Under the pieces are notes generated by a model. It was not told where the DNA came from. It did not search any database and saw nothing but the letters and a program-made list of their open reading frames with translations. 64,000 nucleotides of DNA from NCBI RefSeq assembly GCF_018613415.1, contig NZ_JAGGQG010000023.1:16432-80431 (forward strand), in the 5' to 3' direction. Below, piece after piece: positions 42,361 to 51,298 of the stretch. The position numbers were made by a program, and so were the translations under genes. How positions within the stretch are numbered: position 1 is the first letter of the stretch; the number at the start of each line of letters is the position of its first letter. This DNA is from Bacillus sp. ISL-18 (GTDB taxonomy: Bacteria > Bacillota > Bacilli > Bacillales > Cytobacillaceae).

Positions 42361-43805
42361 CAAATGTGAAAACTGTAGAAAAAAAGCATTTATTTATCAA
42401 TGGCGAGGAAGTAAAGACCACGGTTTATGCGCCTCTTTATTCCCCATATTCTGGAGAAGTAATTGCTGAAATTTCCATGGCAGATGAGCAGCTAACGAAA
42501 GAAGCAATTAAATCTGCTCAGAAGGCATTTCAAGTAATTTCAAAAATGCCAGCATTTGAACGGTCTGCGATTTTAGAAAAAGTGGTAGAATTATTGAAAG
42601 AAAGAGCAGACGAAGCGGCAAAAGTGATCGCAATGGAATCAGCAAAGCCGATTTCTTTTGCTAAAGGCGAAGTTGCAAGAACGATTGAAACCTATAAATT
42701 TGCAGCAGAGGAAGCAAAAAGAATCCATGGTGAAACGATACCCTTTGATGCGGCGCCAGGCGGAGTGGGGAGAATCGGTTATACCGTTCGCAAGCCCATT
42801 GGCGTTATTGGGGCAATTACCCCGTTTAACTTTCCAATGAATCTAGTTGCCCACAAAGTAGGACCAGCGATTGCATCTGGAAATTCAATCGTATTAAAAC
42901 CAGCATTACAAACACCTCTTTCCGCTTTATATATTGCTGATCTTTTTAAAGAAGCTGGATTACCTGATGGAATATTGAATGTGGTAACTGGTCCGGGTTC
43001 TGTTGTGGGGGAGGCAATAATAAAAGATGATCGAGTGCAAATGATTACCTTTACGGGAAGTCCCGCGGTTGGAATCGGGATCCGCAATAAAGCCGGTTTA
43101 AAGAAAACCACTTTAGAGCTGGGGTCAAACGCAGCGGTTATTTTAGATAAAGATACAAATATCGATGAAGTCATTGACCGTAGTATTATAGGTGCATTTT
43201 CAAACCAAGGGCAGGTTTGCATTTCCTTACAGCGTGTTTATGCCCATGAAGAGGTATATGATCAATATGTTGAGAAGTTAGTAGAAGCGGCCAAGAAATT
43301 AAAAATCGGAGATCCATTAGATCCAGAAACTTTCATTTCGTCGTTAATTTCAAAGAAAGAAACGGAACGTGCGGTAAGCTGGATTGAAGAAGCAAAACAA
43401 AACGGGGCAGTGGTCTTGGCTGGAGGAAAATTAACCGATGGAATCTTAGAGCCAACTGTAATTGTGAATGTTGATCCGCTGCTAAAAGTATCCTGCCAGG
43501 AGGTATTTGCTCCAGTTGTGATTGTTAATAAAGTAAAATCTGTTGAAGAAGCAATTGGATACGTAAACAATTCAAGATACGGTCTGCAGGCCGGTATTTA
43601 TACAAAAAATATTGATCATGCTCTATTAGCAAGTGAGATGCTCGAAGTAGGGGCTGTTATTATCAACGATATTCCAACTTTCCGTGTGGACCAAATGCCA
43701 TATGGCGGTGTAAAAGAAAGCGGTACAGGTCGTGAAGGGATTAAATATGCAGTTGAGGAAATGACAGAATTAAAATTAGTTGTATGGACCAAAGGAGAAA
43801 AGTGA
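42357..43805 (+). CDS. NAD(P)-dependent aldehyde dehydrogenase (candidate malic semialdehyde dehydrogenase)
   Basis: 482 aa ALDH. Cofactor segment ITPFNFPMNLVAHK, FTGSPAVGIGI, the general base E254 in LELGSNAAV (the second Gly of the usual ELGGN is Ser here) and the nucleophile C288 in GQVCISLQR. It overlaps the oxygenase stop by four bases (ATGA), so it is translationally coupled. In a carnitine pathway it would oxidise malic semialdehyde to malate. Lactaldehyde- or succinate-semialdehyde-type activity cannot be excluded by sequence alone. Confidence 0.9.
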   Translation: MTNVKTVEKKHLFINGEEVKTTVYAPLYSPYSGEVIAEISMADEQLTKEAIKSAQKAFQVISKMPAFERSAILEKVVELLKERADEAAKVIAMESAKPISFAKGEVARTIETYKFAAEEAKRIHGETIPFDAAPGGVGRIGYTVRKPIGVIGAITPFNFPMNLVAHKVGPAIASGNSIVLKPALQTPLSALYIADLFKEAGLPDGILNVVTGPGSVVGEAIIKDDRVQMITFTGSPAVGIGIRNKAGLKKTTLELGSNAAVILDKDTNIDEVIDRSIIGAFSNQGQVCISLQRVYAHEEVYDQYVEKLVEAAKKLKIGDPLDPETFISSLISKKETERAVSWIEEAKQNGAVVLAGGKLTDGILEPTVIVNVDPLLKVSCQEVFAPVVIVNKVKSVEEAIGYVNNSRYGLQAGIYTKNIDHALLASEMLEVGAVIINDIPTFRVDQMPYGGVKESGTGREGIKYAVEEMTELKLVVWTKGEK

Positions 43806-44887
43806 TGAGTTCCTATAAAATTGCTGTAATTCCTGGAGATGGGATTGGACCTGAAGTTCTACAGGAAGGCATTAAAGTATTAAATAAAATTGCCGAATTG
43901 GATCCATCTCTTCAATTCGAATACACGTATTTCCCGTGGGGCTGTGAGTATTACACGAAGCATGGTGTAATGATGGATCCAGACGGTATCGAAAAATTAA
44001 AAAACTTCGATGCGATTTTTCTAGGTGCTGTTGGTTATCCGGGTGTACCGGATCATATCTCATTATGGGATTTACTATTAAAAATAAGAAAAGGCTTTGA
44101 TCAGTATATTAATATCCGTCCGATAAAGTTAATTAAAGGTGCCGTATGTCCGTTGAAGGGTGTCAATGCTGACGATGTGGACATGCTGTTTATCCGGGAA
44201 AATAGTGAGGGCGAATATGCAGGGGCAGGGGATTGGTTATTTAAAGGTTCAGATAACGAAGTGGTATTGCAAACTGGGGTGTTTTCCCGTAAAGGTACTG
44301 AACGCGTTATCCGCTATGCGTTTGAAACGGCAAGAGGAGAAAGAAAATCGTTAACAAGTATTAGTAAGGGAAATGCCTTGAATTATTCAATGGTTTTTTG
44401 GGATCAGGTTTTTGAAGAGGTAAGCAAGGAGTATCCAGATGTAAAAATAGCATCCTATCTAGTGGACGCAGCGGCAATGCTTATGATTACCGATCCCAAG
44501 CGATTTGAAGTCGTAGTAACCTCTAATTTATTTGGAGATATTTTAACCGATTTAGGTGCAGCTTTGGCCGGGGGGATTGGGCTTGCTGCTGGGGCAAATA
44601 TTAATCCGGAAAAATTATATCCTTCGATGTTTGAACCGATTCATGGGTCTGCTCCCGATATTGCCGGAAAAGGCCTTGCCAATCCTTTAGCAACGATTTG
44701 GTCGGCCAGCCAGCTGCTCGACTTTCTAGGGTACGATAAATACGGAAAATTAGTTCTCGACTCAATTGAGGAACTGCTTGTCGAAGCTAAGGTGTTAACA
44801 CCAGATATGAAAGGAACAGCATCGACTTCGGAAGTTGGAGACCGTGTGGTTGAGATTATCCGCTCACTTGTTTCATTAAAAGCCTAG
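43805..44887 (+). CDS. D-malate / tartrate dehydrogenase (decarboxylating, isopropylmalate-dehydrogenase fold)
   Basis: 360 aa. IAVIPGDGIGPEV at the start, substrate-binding LLKIRKGFDQYINIRPI, the ENSEGEYAG region, the catalytic DAAAMLMI and SNLFGDILTDLGAALAGG metal-binding aspartates, and FEPIHGSAPDIAGKG for NAD. This is the DmlA/TtuC branch. D-malate would be converted to pyruvate and CO2. Because L-carnitine has the R configuration, its oxidation gives D-malate, which makes this enzyme the logical last step. TGATG overlap with the ALDH stop; AAAGGAG upstream. Confidence 0.92.
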   Translation: MSSYKIAVIPGDGIGPEVLQEGIKVLNKIAELDPSLQFEYTYFPWGCEYYTKHGVMMDPDGIEKLKNFDAIFLGAVGYPGVPDHISLWDLLLKIRKGFDQYINIRPIKLIKGAVCPLKGVNADDVDMLFIRENSEGEYAGAGDWLFKGSDNEVVLQTGVFSRKGTERVIRYAFETARGERKSLTSISKGNALNYSMVFWDQVFEEVSKEYPDVKIASYLVDAAAMLMITDPKRFEVVVTSNLFGDILTDLGAALAGGIGLAAGANINPEKLYPSMFEPIHGSAPDIAGKGLANPLATIWSASQLLDFLGYDKYGKLVLDSIEELLVEAKVLTPDMKGTASTSEVGDRVVEIIRSLVSLKA

Positions 44888-44928
44888 TTAATAATAGGGC
44901 TTGATTGTTCGTTGGATCCTCGTGTTAT

Positions 44929-44960
44929 CCCCTTCTTACATCTATTTGAGTGAGAAGGGG
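44929..44960 (+). other. Intercistronic stem-loop without T-run
   Basis: CCCCTTCTTAC-N10-GTGAGAAGGGG: a stable stem but no following U-tract. Likely an mRNA stabiliser or processing element separating enzyme genes from transporter genes. Confidence 0.55.
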
Positions 44961-45011
44961 AAATCTGGAGCAAACTATCTGAAAATAAAGTTAATTCTTT
45001 CTTCGGGTAAA

Positions 45012-45025
45012 TGAAAACGCCTACA
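45012..45025 (+). promoter_or_regulatory. cre-like site before the transporter genes
   Basis: TGAAAACGCCTACA matches the cre consensus with a single mismatch (C for T at position 10), 52 bases before the DUF3311 gene. Confidence 0.45.
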
Positions 45026-45076
45026 AAGGATAGACTGAAACTCCTTTAAAATTCACATTAGAAGGGATATTTGCTA

Positions 45077-45265
45077 ATGAAGAAGTGGATTGCATTGCTT
45101 ACCATCTTGCCAGCAATTGGGTCATTAACGGTTGTTAATAAAGTTGAACCTTATATTTTGGGGTTACCGTTTATTGTATTTTGGTCTACGTTATGGCTAA
45201 TCCTGACATCGGTCTGTCTATTGGTATGTAACGTCATTTATGATCGAAAGGAGCAAAACAAATGA
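45077..45265 (+). CDS. DUF3311 small membrane subunit of a symporter
   Basis: 62 aa with two hydrophobic helices (WIALLTILPAIGSL and LPFIVFWSTLWLILTSVCLLV). DUF3311 proteins are habitually encoded just before SSS-family symporters, as in B. subtilis yhjC-yhjB. ATG 45077 has AGAAGGG nine bases upstream. It overlaps the symporter start by four bases. Confidence 0.85.
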   Translation: MKKWIALLTILPAIGSLTVVNKVEPYILGLPFIVFWSTLWLILTSVCLLVCNVIYDRKEQNK

Positions 45266-46740
45266 ATAGCTCCATTTTTATCATTGGTTTAACGCTGGTC
45301 TTTGCTATTTACTTAGGAATAAGAGCGCGAAAAGGGCGGGAGATGAAGCTCGAACAGTGGGCGGTTGCTGAGAGAAATTTTGGTTCACTGATTATGTTTG
45401 TGTTAATGGCTGGAGAAATGTTTTCCACATTTGTTTTCTTAGGTGCAAGCGGTGGAGCCTACCGGATGGGGGGACCGACAATTTATGTCTTTTGTGCCCT
45501 TACCTATGTGATTCCTTTTTGGATCCTGCCTCCAATTTGGCGCTATGCTAAAAAAAACAATCTCATTACCCAATCAGATTTCTTTGCCCAAAAATATCAA
45601 AGTAAGAATTTAGGGTTACTTGTAGCAATAATTGGTGTTATTTCGATGGTCCCATATATTGTTTTACAGCTGAAAGGATTTCAGATTATTGTTTCTGAAG
45701 CATCGTACGGAGCAATCCCTCCGAAAATAGCGGTTTGGATTGGCTTAATTGCAGTAACGATTTTCGTCTATATCTCTGGAATCCATGGTTCTGCATGGAC
45801 AGCGGTTTTAAAAGATATTCTTATGCTTACTGTTATTCTGTTTTTGGGATTCTATTTGCCCTATCATTACTATGGTGGAATCCATCCAATGTTTGAGACT
45901 TTAGAGAAAGTCAAGCCGGGATTCCTTTTAATGCCGGATAAAGGGTTAAGTATTTCTTGGTATGTTTCGATCTGTATGACGATTGCATTGGGTCAGTATA
46001 TGTGGCCGCACTGCTTTGGCGCCAGCTTATCTTCGAAGAGTGAAACTGCTTTAAGAAAAAACACTGCGATATTACCTTTATATCAAATCGTTCTTGTATT
46101 TATCCTATTTATTGGTTTTACAGCAGTACTGCAAATTCCAAATTTGGAAGGGACAGCCTCAGATCTTGCATTGTTTAAAATTGCCAAAGAATCACTGCCT
46201 CCATGGTTTATTGGCGTGATAGGAGCGGCAGGATTACTTGCAGCTCTCATTCCTTGTTCGTTGTTGATTCTAACTGCATCAACCATTCTATCGAAAAACA
46301 TATTTAAACATTTTAAGCCGAACACATCTGATCAGAAGCTGGCAAAATTAACGCGCACCTTTGTTCCGCTTCTTGCATTAATTTCCTTGTTCTTTACATT
46401 TTATGGAGGGAATACAATGATCGCTCTGCTGACAATGGCATACAGCTTTGTTCTACAACTCTTCCCGGCGCTTGCTTTTAGTTTAATGAAGAAGAATCCA
46501 ATTAGTAAAATTGGGGCTTCTATTGGGATGATTGTCGGAGTGGCAATTGTTGCCTATCAAACACTAGAAGGTACCACCATGGCCACAATGTTTCCAAGTG
46601 CGCCGCATTTCATCCAGGATTTAGACATTGGTGTCATTGCTATTACGGTCAATACTGTTGTTATGCTTGCCTTTAGCTTATTTACAAAAAAGGTTTCTGT
46701 TATCCAAGAAGAACCAATCAGCCAAGCTAGTAATCTATAA
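45262..46740 (+). CDS. Sodium:solute symporter (SSS family)
   Basis: 492 aa, about 13 transmembrane helices, with the family GEMFSTFVFLGASGGAYRMG near residue 55 and the NGxxGLLAALIPCSLL-like segment GAAGLLAALIPCSLLILTAS near residue 315. It is fused in expression to DUF3311 by an ATGA overlap. In this operon it is the obvious uptake system for the Rieske enzyme substrate, replacing the BCCT-type carriers that serve carnitine pathways elsewhere. Ligand not proven. Confidence 0.9.
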   Translation: MNSSIFIIGLTLVFAIYLGIRARKGREMKLEQWAVAERNFGSLIMFVLMAGEMFSTFVFLGASGGAYRMGGPTIYVFCALTYVIPFWILPPIWRYAKKNNLITQSDFFAQKYQSKNLGLLVAIIGVISMVPYIVLQLKGFQIIVSEASYGAIPPKIAVWIGLIAVTIFVYISGIHGSAWTAVLKDILMLTVILFLGFYLPYHYYGGIHPMFETLEKVKPGFLLMPDKGLSISWYVSICMTIALGQYMWPHCFGASLSSKSETALRKNTAILPLYQIVLVFILFIGFTAVLQIPNLEGTASDLALFKIAKESLPPWFIGVIGAAGLLAALIPCSLLILTASTILSKNIFKHFKPNTSDQKLAKLTRTFVPLLALISLFFTFYGGNTMIALLTMAYSFVLQLFPALAFSLMKKNPISKIGASIGMIVGVAIVAYQTLEGTTMATMFPSAPHFIQDLDIGVIAITVNTVVMLAFSLFTKKVSVIQEEPISQASNL

Positions 46741-46751
46741 AAACACAGCCG

Positions 46752-46792
46752 CTATCCCATGAAGATTTCAGGCTTAATGGGATAGTATTTTG
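46752..46792 (+). terminator. Weak terminator/hairpin between symporter and hydrolase genes
   Basis: CTATCCCAT-N16-ATGGGATAG then TATTTTG. The poor T-run suggests partial read-through to the hydrolase gene. Confidence 0.5.
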
Positions 46793-46840
46793 AAATAAAT
46801 TTCATATTTACAATAAAAATATAGAAATTAGGGTGTTCAT

Positions 46841-48610
46841 ATGAATCAGTTTCAGATTCTTGTTGAAAAAAATGTACCATGTAAGATGAGAGATGGTGTT
46901 GTCCTTTATGCAGATATTTACCGTCCAAATAGGGAAGGAACCTTTCCGGTTCTATTGAACCGGCTTCCGTACAGTAAGGATTTGCCGCATTATTCGCATC
47001 GGTATCTTGACACAAACCGCCTTGTTGAAAATGGATTTGTGGTGATTATTCAAGACGTGAGAGGACGGTTTCAGTCGGCAGGGGAATTTCAATCGTTTAG
47101 ACAGGAAGGAAATGATGGTTATGATACGGTGGAATGGGCTGCATCACTGCCGTATTCGACAGGGAAAGTTGGGATGTTTGGTATGTCTTATTATGGATAT
47201 ACCCAGCTGATGGCTGCATCGAAAAAGCCGCCGCACTTAGCTGCCGTATTTCCGGCGATGACATTGAATGACCAAAGAAACGGTGCTTTATACCGAAATG
47301 GTGTTTATCAGCTTGGATTTTCAGAAACCTGGACTCTTGAATCTATTGCCCCTGATTTATTGAAACGGAAATATAAAAATCCAGAGGAAAGAATGGAAGC
47401 ATTAAAAAATCTTGGGGGTTATCTGGATGGATTGGCAGAACTTTACCATTTTTCCCCGATTAATCAGTGGCCGCCTTTAAAGGAACTTGGTGTTGCTGAT
47501 TACTTTTTCGAGGAATTACACCATTCAATTGATGATGATGAGTACTGGAAGGAATCAAGTATTGCAGATAAGTATGAAGATTTACAGGTTCCAGCTTTCC
47601 ACTTAGGGGGCTGGTATGATTGTTTTATTGGTCCAACGTTAACCAATTACGTGGAAATGGTTAAAACTGGGGAGCCTCAAAAATTGATTGTCGGGCCATG
47701 GGGACATGGATATTTTTCCTCTGTACAAGGAGAGTGCTCCTTCGGTATCCAAGCTTCCGGGGACTCGATCAATTTAGAAGAGAACATTACGGATCTTCAC
47801 ATTAACTGGTTTAATCACTGGTTATTAGGGATAGAAAACAAAGTAATAACGGAGGCACCCGTTAAAATTTTTGTTATGGGAATTAATCGATGGCGGGATG
47901 AAATGGCATGGCCGCTTGAACGAACACAATATACTAATTTATATTTACATAGCAATGGCCATGCCAATACGAAACAGGGAGATGGTGAACTGTCAGTAAT
48001 AAAGCCTGAAGATGAGCACATGGATACTTTTATATATGATCCAAAAGATCCTGTGCCGACGAAAGGAGGGGGGACATTATTTGCTGGTCCGCAAACCATG
48101 GGGCCATTTGACCAAGGTGAGATTGAAGAACGAGAGGATGTACTCGTTTATTCGACTGAACCATTAACCGAAGCCGTAGAAGTGACAGGGCCAGTGAAGG
48201 TGAAGTTATGGGCTGCAACAGATGCTAAGGATACAGATTTCACAGCAAAGCTCATCGATACGGCTCCCGATGGCAAAGCTATGAATTTAGCTGAAGGGAT
48301 CGTCAATGCAAAATACCGGAACGGATACTATCCTGAACAGGAATTAACCGGAGAAGTGGCTGAATATGAAATTGACCTTTGGGCAACTAGTAATGTGTTC
48401 CTTCCGGGCCATCGAATCACACTAGAAATTTCCTCAAGCAGCTTTCCGCAATACCTTCCTAATCCCAATACCGGAAGCTCCTTGATTGAGAGCAATCGAA
48501 CAATAAAAGCAAAGCAAACCATTTATCACAACAAACAGTATCCTTCACACATTATTCTGCCAATTATTCCAGTGACAGAAAACAAGGATAGTACTGATAG
48601 GATTGGCTGA
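46841..48610 (+). CDS. CocE/NonD-family hydrolase (X-Pro dipeptidyl-peptidase S15-type esterase)
   Basis: 589 aa. The alpha/beta-hydrolase nucleophile is the Ser of GMSYYGYTQ near residue 117; the His is in VGPWGHGYF near residue 288, and an XPD C-terminal jelly-roll domain (about 380-575, VEVTGPVKVKLWAATDAKDTD abbreviated) completes it. No signal peptide. Relatives split esters such as cocaine or amides. Placed at the end of the carnitine-like operon, it could deacylate acylcarnitine or another ester precursor; this is inference. ATG with AGGGTG upstream. Confidence 0.85.
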   Translation: MNQFQILVEKNVPCKMRDGVVLYADIYRPNREGTFPVLLNRLPYSKDLPHYSHRYLDTNRLVENGFVVIIQDVRGRFQSAGEFQSFRQEGNDGYDTVEWAASLPYSTGKVGMFGMSYYGYTQLMAASKKPPHLAAVFPAMTLNDQRNGALYRNGVYQLGFSETWTLESIAPDLLKRKYKNPEERMEALKNLGGYLDGLAELYHFSPINQWPPLKELGVADYFFEELHHSIDDDEYWKESSIADKYEDLQVPAFHLGGWYDCFIGPTLTNYVEMVKTGEPQKLIVGPWGHGYFSSVQGECSFGIQASGDSINLEENITDLHINWFNHWLLGIENKVITEAPVKIFVMGINRWRDEMAWPLERTQYTNLYLHSNGHANTKQGDGELSVIKPEDEHMDTFIYDPKDPVPTKGGGTLFAGPQTMGPFDQGEIEEREDVLVYSTEPLTEAVEVTGPVKVKLWAATDAKDTDFTAKLIDTAPDGKAMNLAEGIVNAKYRNGYYPEQELTGEVAEYEIDLWATSNVFLPGHRITLEISSSSFPQYLPNPNTGSSLIESNRTIKAKQTIYHNKQYPSHIILPIIPVTENKDSTDRIG

Positions 48611-48621
48611 AAAGGGGAAAT

Positions 48622-48662
48622 AGGCCTGGTTCATATGTTGAACCAGGCCTTCACCCTATTCT
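48622..48662. terminator. Strong terminator between convergent genes
   Basis: AGGCCTGGTTCA-TATGT-TGAACCAGGCCT, a perfect 12-bp stem followed by a pyrimidine-rich tail. Confidence 0.85.
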
Positions 48663-51049
48663 TATTTTTCAAAAATAGCATTGGATAATAGTCGGAACAA
48701 GTAATCGGTATGATCACGGAAGCCTGCTTCTAATCCGATTAGGGTTACGTCTTTAGCTTGCTCTTTAACAATGACAGCCTGACCTTTGGCGGAAGTATTA
48801 CCTGCCCAGTGTCCTGCTAGGAAGAAATCATCAGAGTTTGCGAGGGTTGCGACGACCTTATCATTGTCAGTCCCTGTGTACCAAACTGGACGATAAACGA
48901 AGCCAAGGTCATCCTGAGTATAACCTGCAGTGAGACCACTTCCTTCATAATTGACCTTTACAATCCCATTGCTGTTAGAACCACCAGTATTAATGGTATC
49001 ATCCGTAAGTCCAAGTGTTTTGGTTGCCTTTGACGCCCCGGCCCCTACAGCCACATATTTTCCGCCATTGCTTACAAATGTAGTAAGATTAGTCTTAAAT
49101 GAATCAAGCTGAGCAGTATTTTCAAAACCAAATTCTTTATTTGCAGCTGATAAGTTTGTAGAAATTAGACTTTCTGTACCGCTGTAAACAAATACATCAA
49201 ATCCGTTAAGACCCTGCTCTGCCACTTCTACTGGTGTTACTTCAGTCACATCAAAGCCAAGACGCTTAAGAGCTAGCTTTGTTCCACTATGAGACTGTTG
49301 TTTACCCATCCCGCCATCTTTAAGAATGGCTACCTTTAGGCTGGATAAAGTAACGGCATCCGCAGGAATCTTATCTGTAGATTCAACCTTCAGCCCGGCT
49401 GTTTTTACAGCTGTAGAAATTTTATTAGCCACTGCATCTGTATAGAAGTTACCCTTTGTGTCACGCTTTACAGCTACCCCTTGCTGTAATAATGTATTAA
49501 CGAGATTAATGGCTTTCACCGAGCTGTTTGTTAATAAGAATGGCCCCTTACCAATAACAGAACCTTGCTCCGTAACCTGATTCACTTTTGTTGAGGTAAC
49601 TTCAACCGAAGTTTGTGTCGGCACTGCTTCGAAACCCCAAAGCTCTGGCAGACTCCATGCTGAAATATCATACATAGCTGGTGTATCATTTGTAATGTCT
49701 TCGCCATCCCACAGAATCGTGTTAGCTAATCCAGCCTTAGCCTGATCCATTTTTACAATATAGGTTCCTTTAGGATAGGTTTTTCCATCCGCAGTAAAAT
49801 CTTTTGATGCCTGTACTACTTCAATATCATTTTTCAGTAAATGATTAACGGCTTTATCCGTTACTGTTGGGTCCTTTTCATCAACTGGAAGGATATAAGC
49901 TTTAGGGAAGAAGCCGTCCTGATGAAAAGGATGGTCAAAGTTAATGCCGCGTTTAAACATTTCAATTTGATCAGTAATCATTGCTTGTTTATTTTCAGTT
50001 GCAAATTTCAGTGCACCCATGATGGCATCATACTGCCAGCGGACCCCATCCCAATCGTTGGTCGGCGCTTCTAGTGTATGACCATAGGCCCCGTGGTACA
50101 TGGCATACATGGGGGTGAAAATCGGCGGATAGTCATCCCAGCCGGCGGAGTCGTTGCGCTGCGGAATATAGACACCTTCCATGCTCTTATAAAGATTGCC
50201 TTTAAAGTTAGGATTATCTTGCATGATATTTGCTTCCATTGCTTCAGCCTGTTTATAAGCCCATTTATTATATAAATCGTACTCATAGTTAGGATTATGC
50301 GGTGGTGTACATGGTTCAATTAAACCTTGTCGGTTTGGTGCGTAATTTTTTACATATCCATGTGTATCAAGGAATACCATCGGATTCCATTCCTTAATAA
50401 GCGCAACTGTTTCCTGTGTTTCCGGCTGAGATTGGGTGATAAAATCACGGTTTAGGTCAATTCCTTCCCCGTTGAAACGTGTAGCATTGACACGGCCGTC
50501 AGGGTTTTGAACCACATTAAAAATAAGAATGTTGTTTGCTAAGATATTTTTGGTCTCTTGGTCATTCTGAGTAGCGAATCGTTCGATTAATTGAAGAACC
50601 GCGTCACTTCCTACAAACTCTGTTCCATGGATAGAGCCATTAATCATAATGGGCACTTTAAAATCCGGGTTAGCGGATATCCAATCCTGTGCCTTACCTG
50701 GATTTTTAAACATTTGTTTTCGTAATGATTGTATTTTTCCAAACTTTCCTTGTGTGGTTGGATCAGCAATGGTTACAACATAAAGAGGGTTTCCATCTGC
50801 TGATGTTCCGCGGACTTCTACCTTCACACGGTTGGATTGTTTCTCAATAGTACTTAGCTTTGTGCCGATTTGCGAGAACTTTACAAAATCATAGTTTTCA
50901 CTATTAAACTTGCTAGCTTCTTGTTCCTCGTATGTATTCACGTTTGTCCATTTTTGCCCCTCAGCAAAACCAGTTGTCCAAGGAATAGTAGAGACTAGAC
51001 TCACAACCAACAAGCCGGCAGCCACTTTTTTCTGTTTGTTTTTCTTCAC
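48662..51049 (-). CDS. Secreted M14-family zinc carboxypeptidase
   Basis: 795 aa exported enzyme. Signal peptide with basic start, hydrophobic core and a probable cleavage near GFAEG (residues 27-31). Zinc ligands H141 and E144 (NGSIHGTE) and H230 (LDTHGY), catalytic glutamate E327 (HTLEAPTND). The C-terminal half (about 370-795) is an extra domain of unknown role, possibly for substrate or wall binding. TTAGGAGG-like AGGAGGTAAGTAAG stands before the start codon region. It likely digests extracellular peptides. Monocistronic. Confidence 0.9.
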   Translation of the reverse strand: MKKNKQKKVAAGLLVVSLVSTIPWTTGFAEGQKWTNVNTYEEQEASKFNSENYDFVKFSQIGTKLSTIEKQSNRVKVEVRGTSADGNPLYVVTIADPTTQGKFGKIQSLRKQMFKNPGKAQDWISANPDFKVPIMINGSIHGTEFVGSDAVLQLIERFATQNDQETKNILANNILIFNVVQNPDGRVNATRFNGEGIDLNRDFITQSQPETQETVALIKEWNPMVFLDTHGYVKNYAPNRQGLIEPCTPPHNPNYEYDLYNKWAYKQAEAMEANIMQDNPNFKGNLYKSMEGVYIPQRNDSAGWDDYPPIFTPMYAMYHGAYGHTLEAPTNDWDGVRWQYDAIMGALKFATENKQAMITDQIEMFKRGINFDHPFHQDGFFPKAYILPVDEKDPTVTDKAVNHLLKNDIEVVQASKDFTADGKTYPKGTYIVKMDQAKAGLANTILWDGEDITNDTPAMYDISAWSLPELWGFEAVPTQTSVEVTSTKVNQVTEQGSVIGKGPFLLTNSSVKAINLVNTLLQQGVAVKRDTKGNFYTDAVANKISTAVKTAGLKVESTDKIPADAVTLSSLKVAILKDGGMGKQQSHSGTKLALKRLGFDVTEVTPVEVAEQGLNGFDVFVYSGTESLISTNLSAANKEFGFENTAQLDSFKTNLTTFVSNGGKYVAVGAGASKATKTLGLTDDTINTGGSNSNGIVKVNYEGSGLTAGYTQDDLGFVYRPVWYTGTDNDKVVATLANSDDFFLAGHWAGNTSAKGQAVIVKEQAKDVTLIGLEAGFRDHTDYLFRLLSNAIFEK

Positions 51050-51298
51050 ACTTACTTACCTCCTATTTATGTATATTTATTATTTTCTTTGTATTGTATA
51101 TACACTTTTATTCTATTATTTTATCAATTAAAATAACAACCTACTATTTTCCTTAATTTAGGAATAATTGAAAATTAAGGTAGGGAAATAGTAACAAATA
51201 GTAACAGAATGATTTCCAAAATATATTGATATGTTTAATCCTTTTAATTGGGTATAACACAGTAGGTAACCCGCTATCATTTTTAGGGAGGTAAAATC

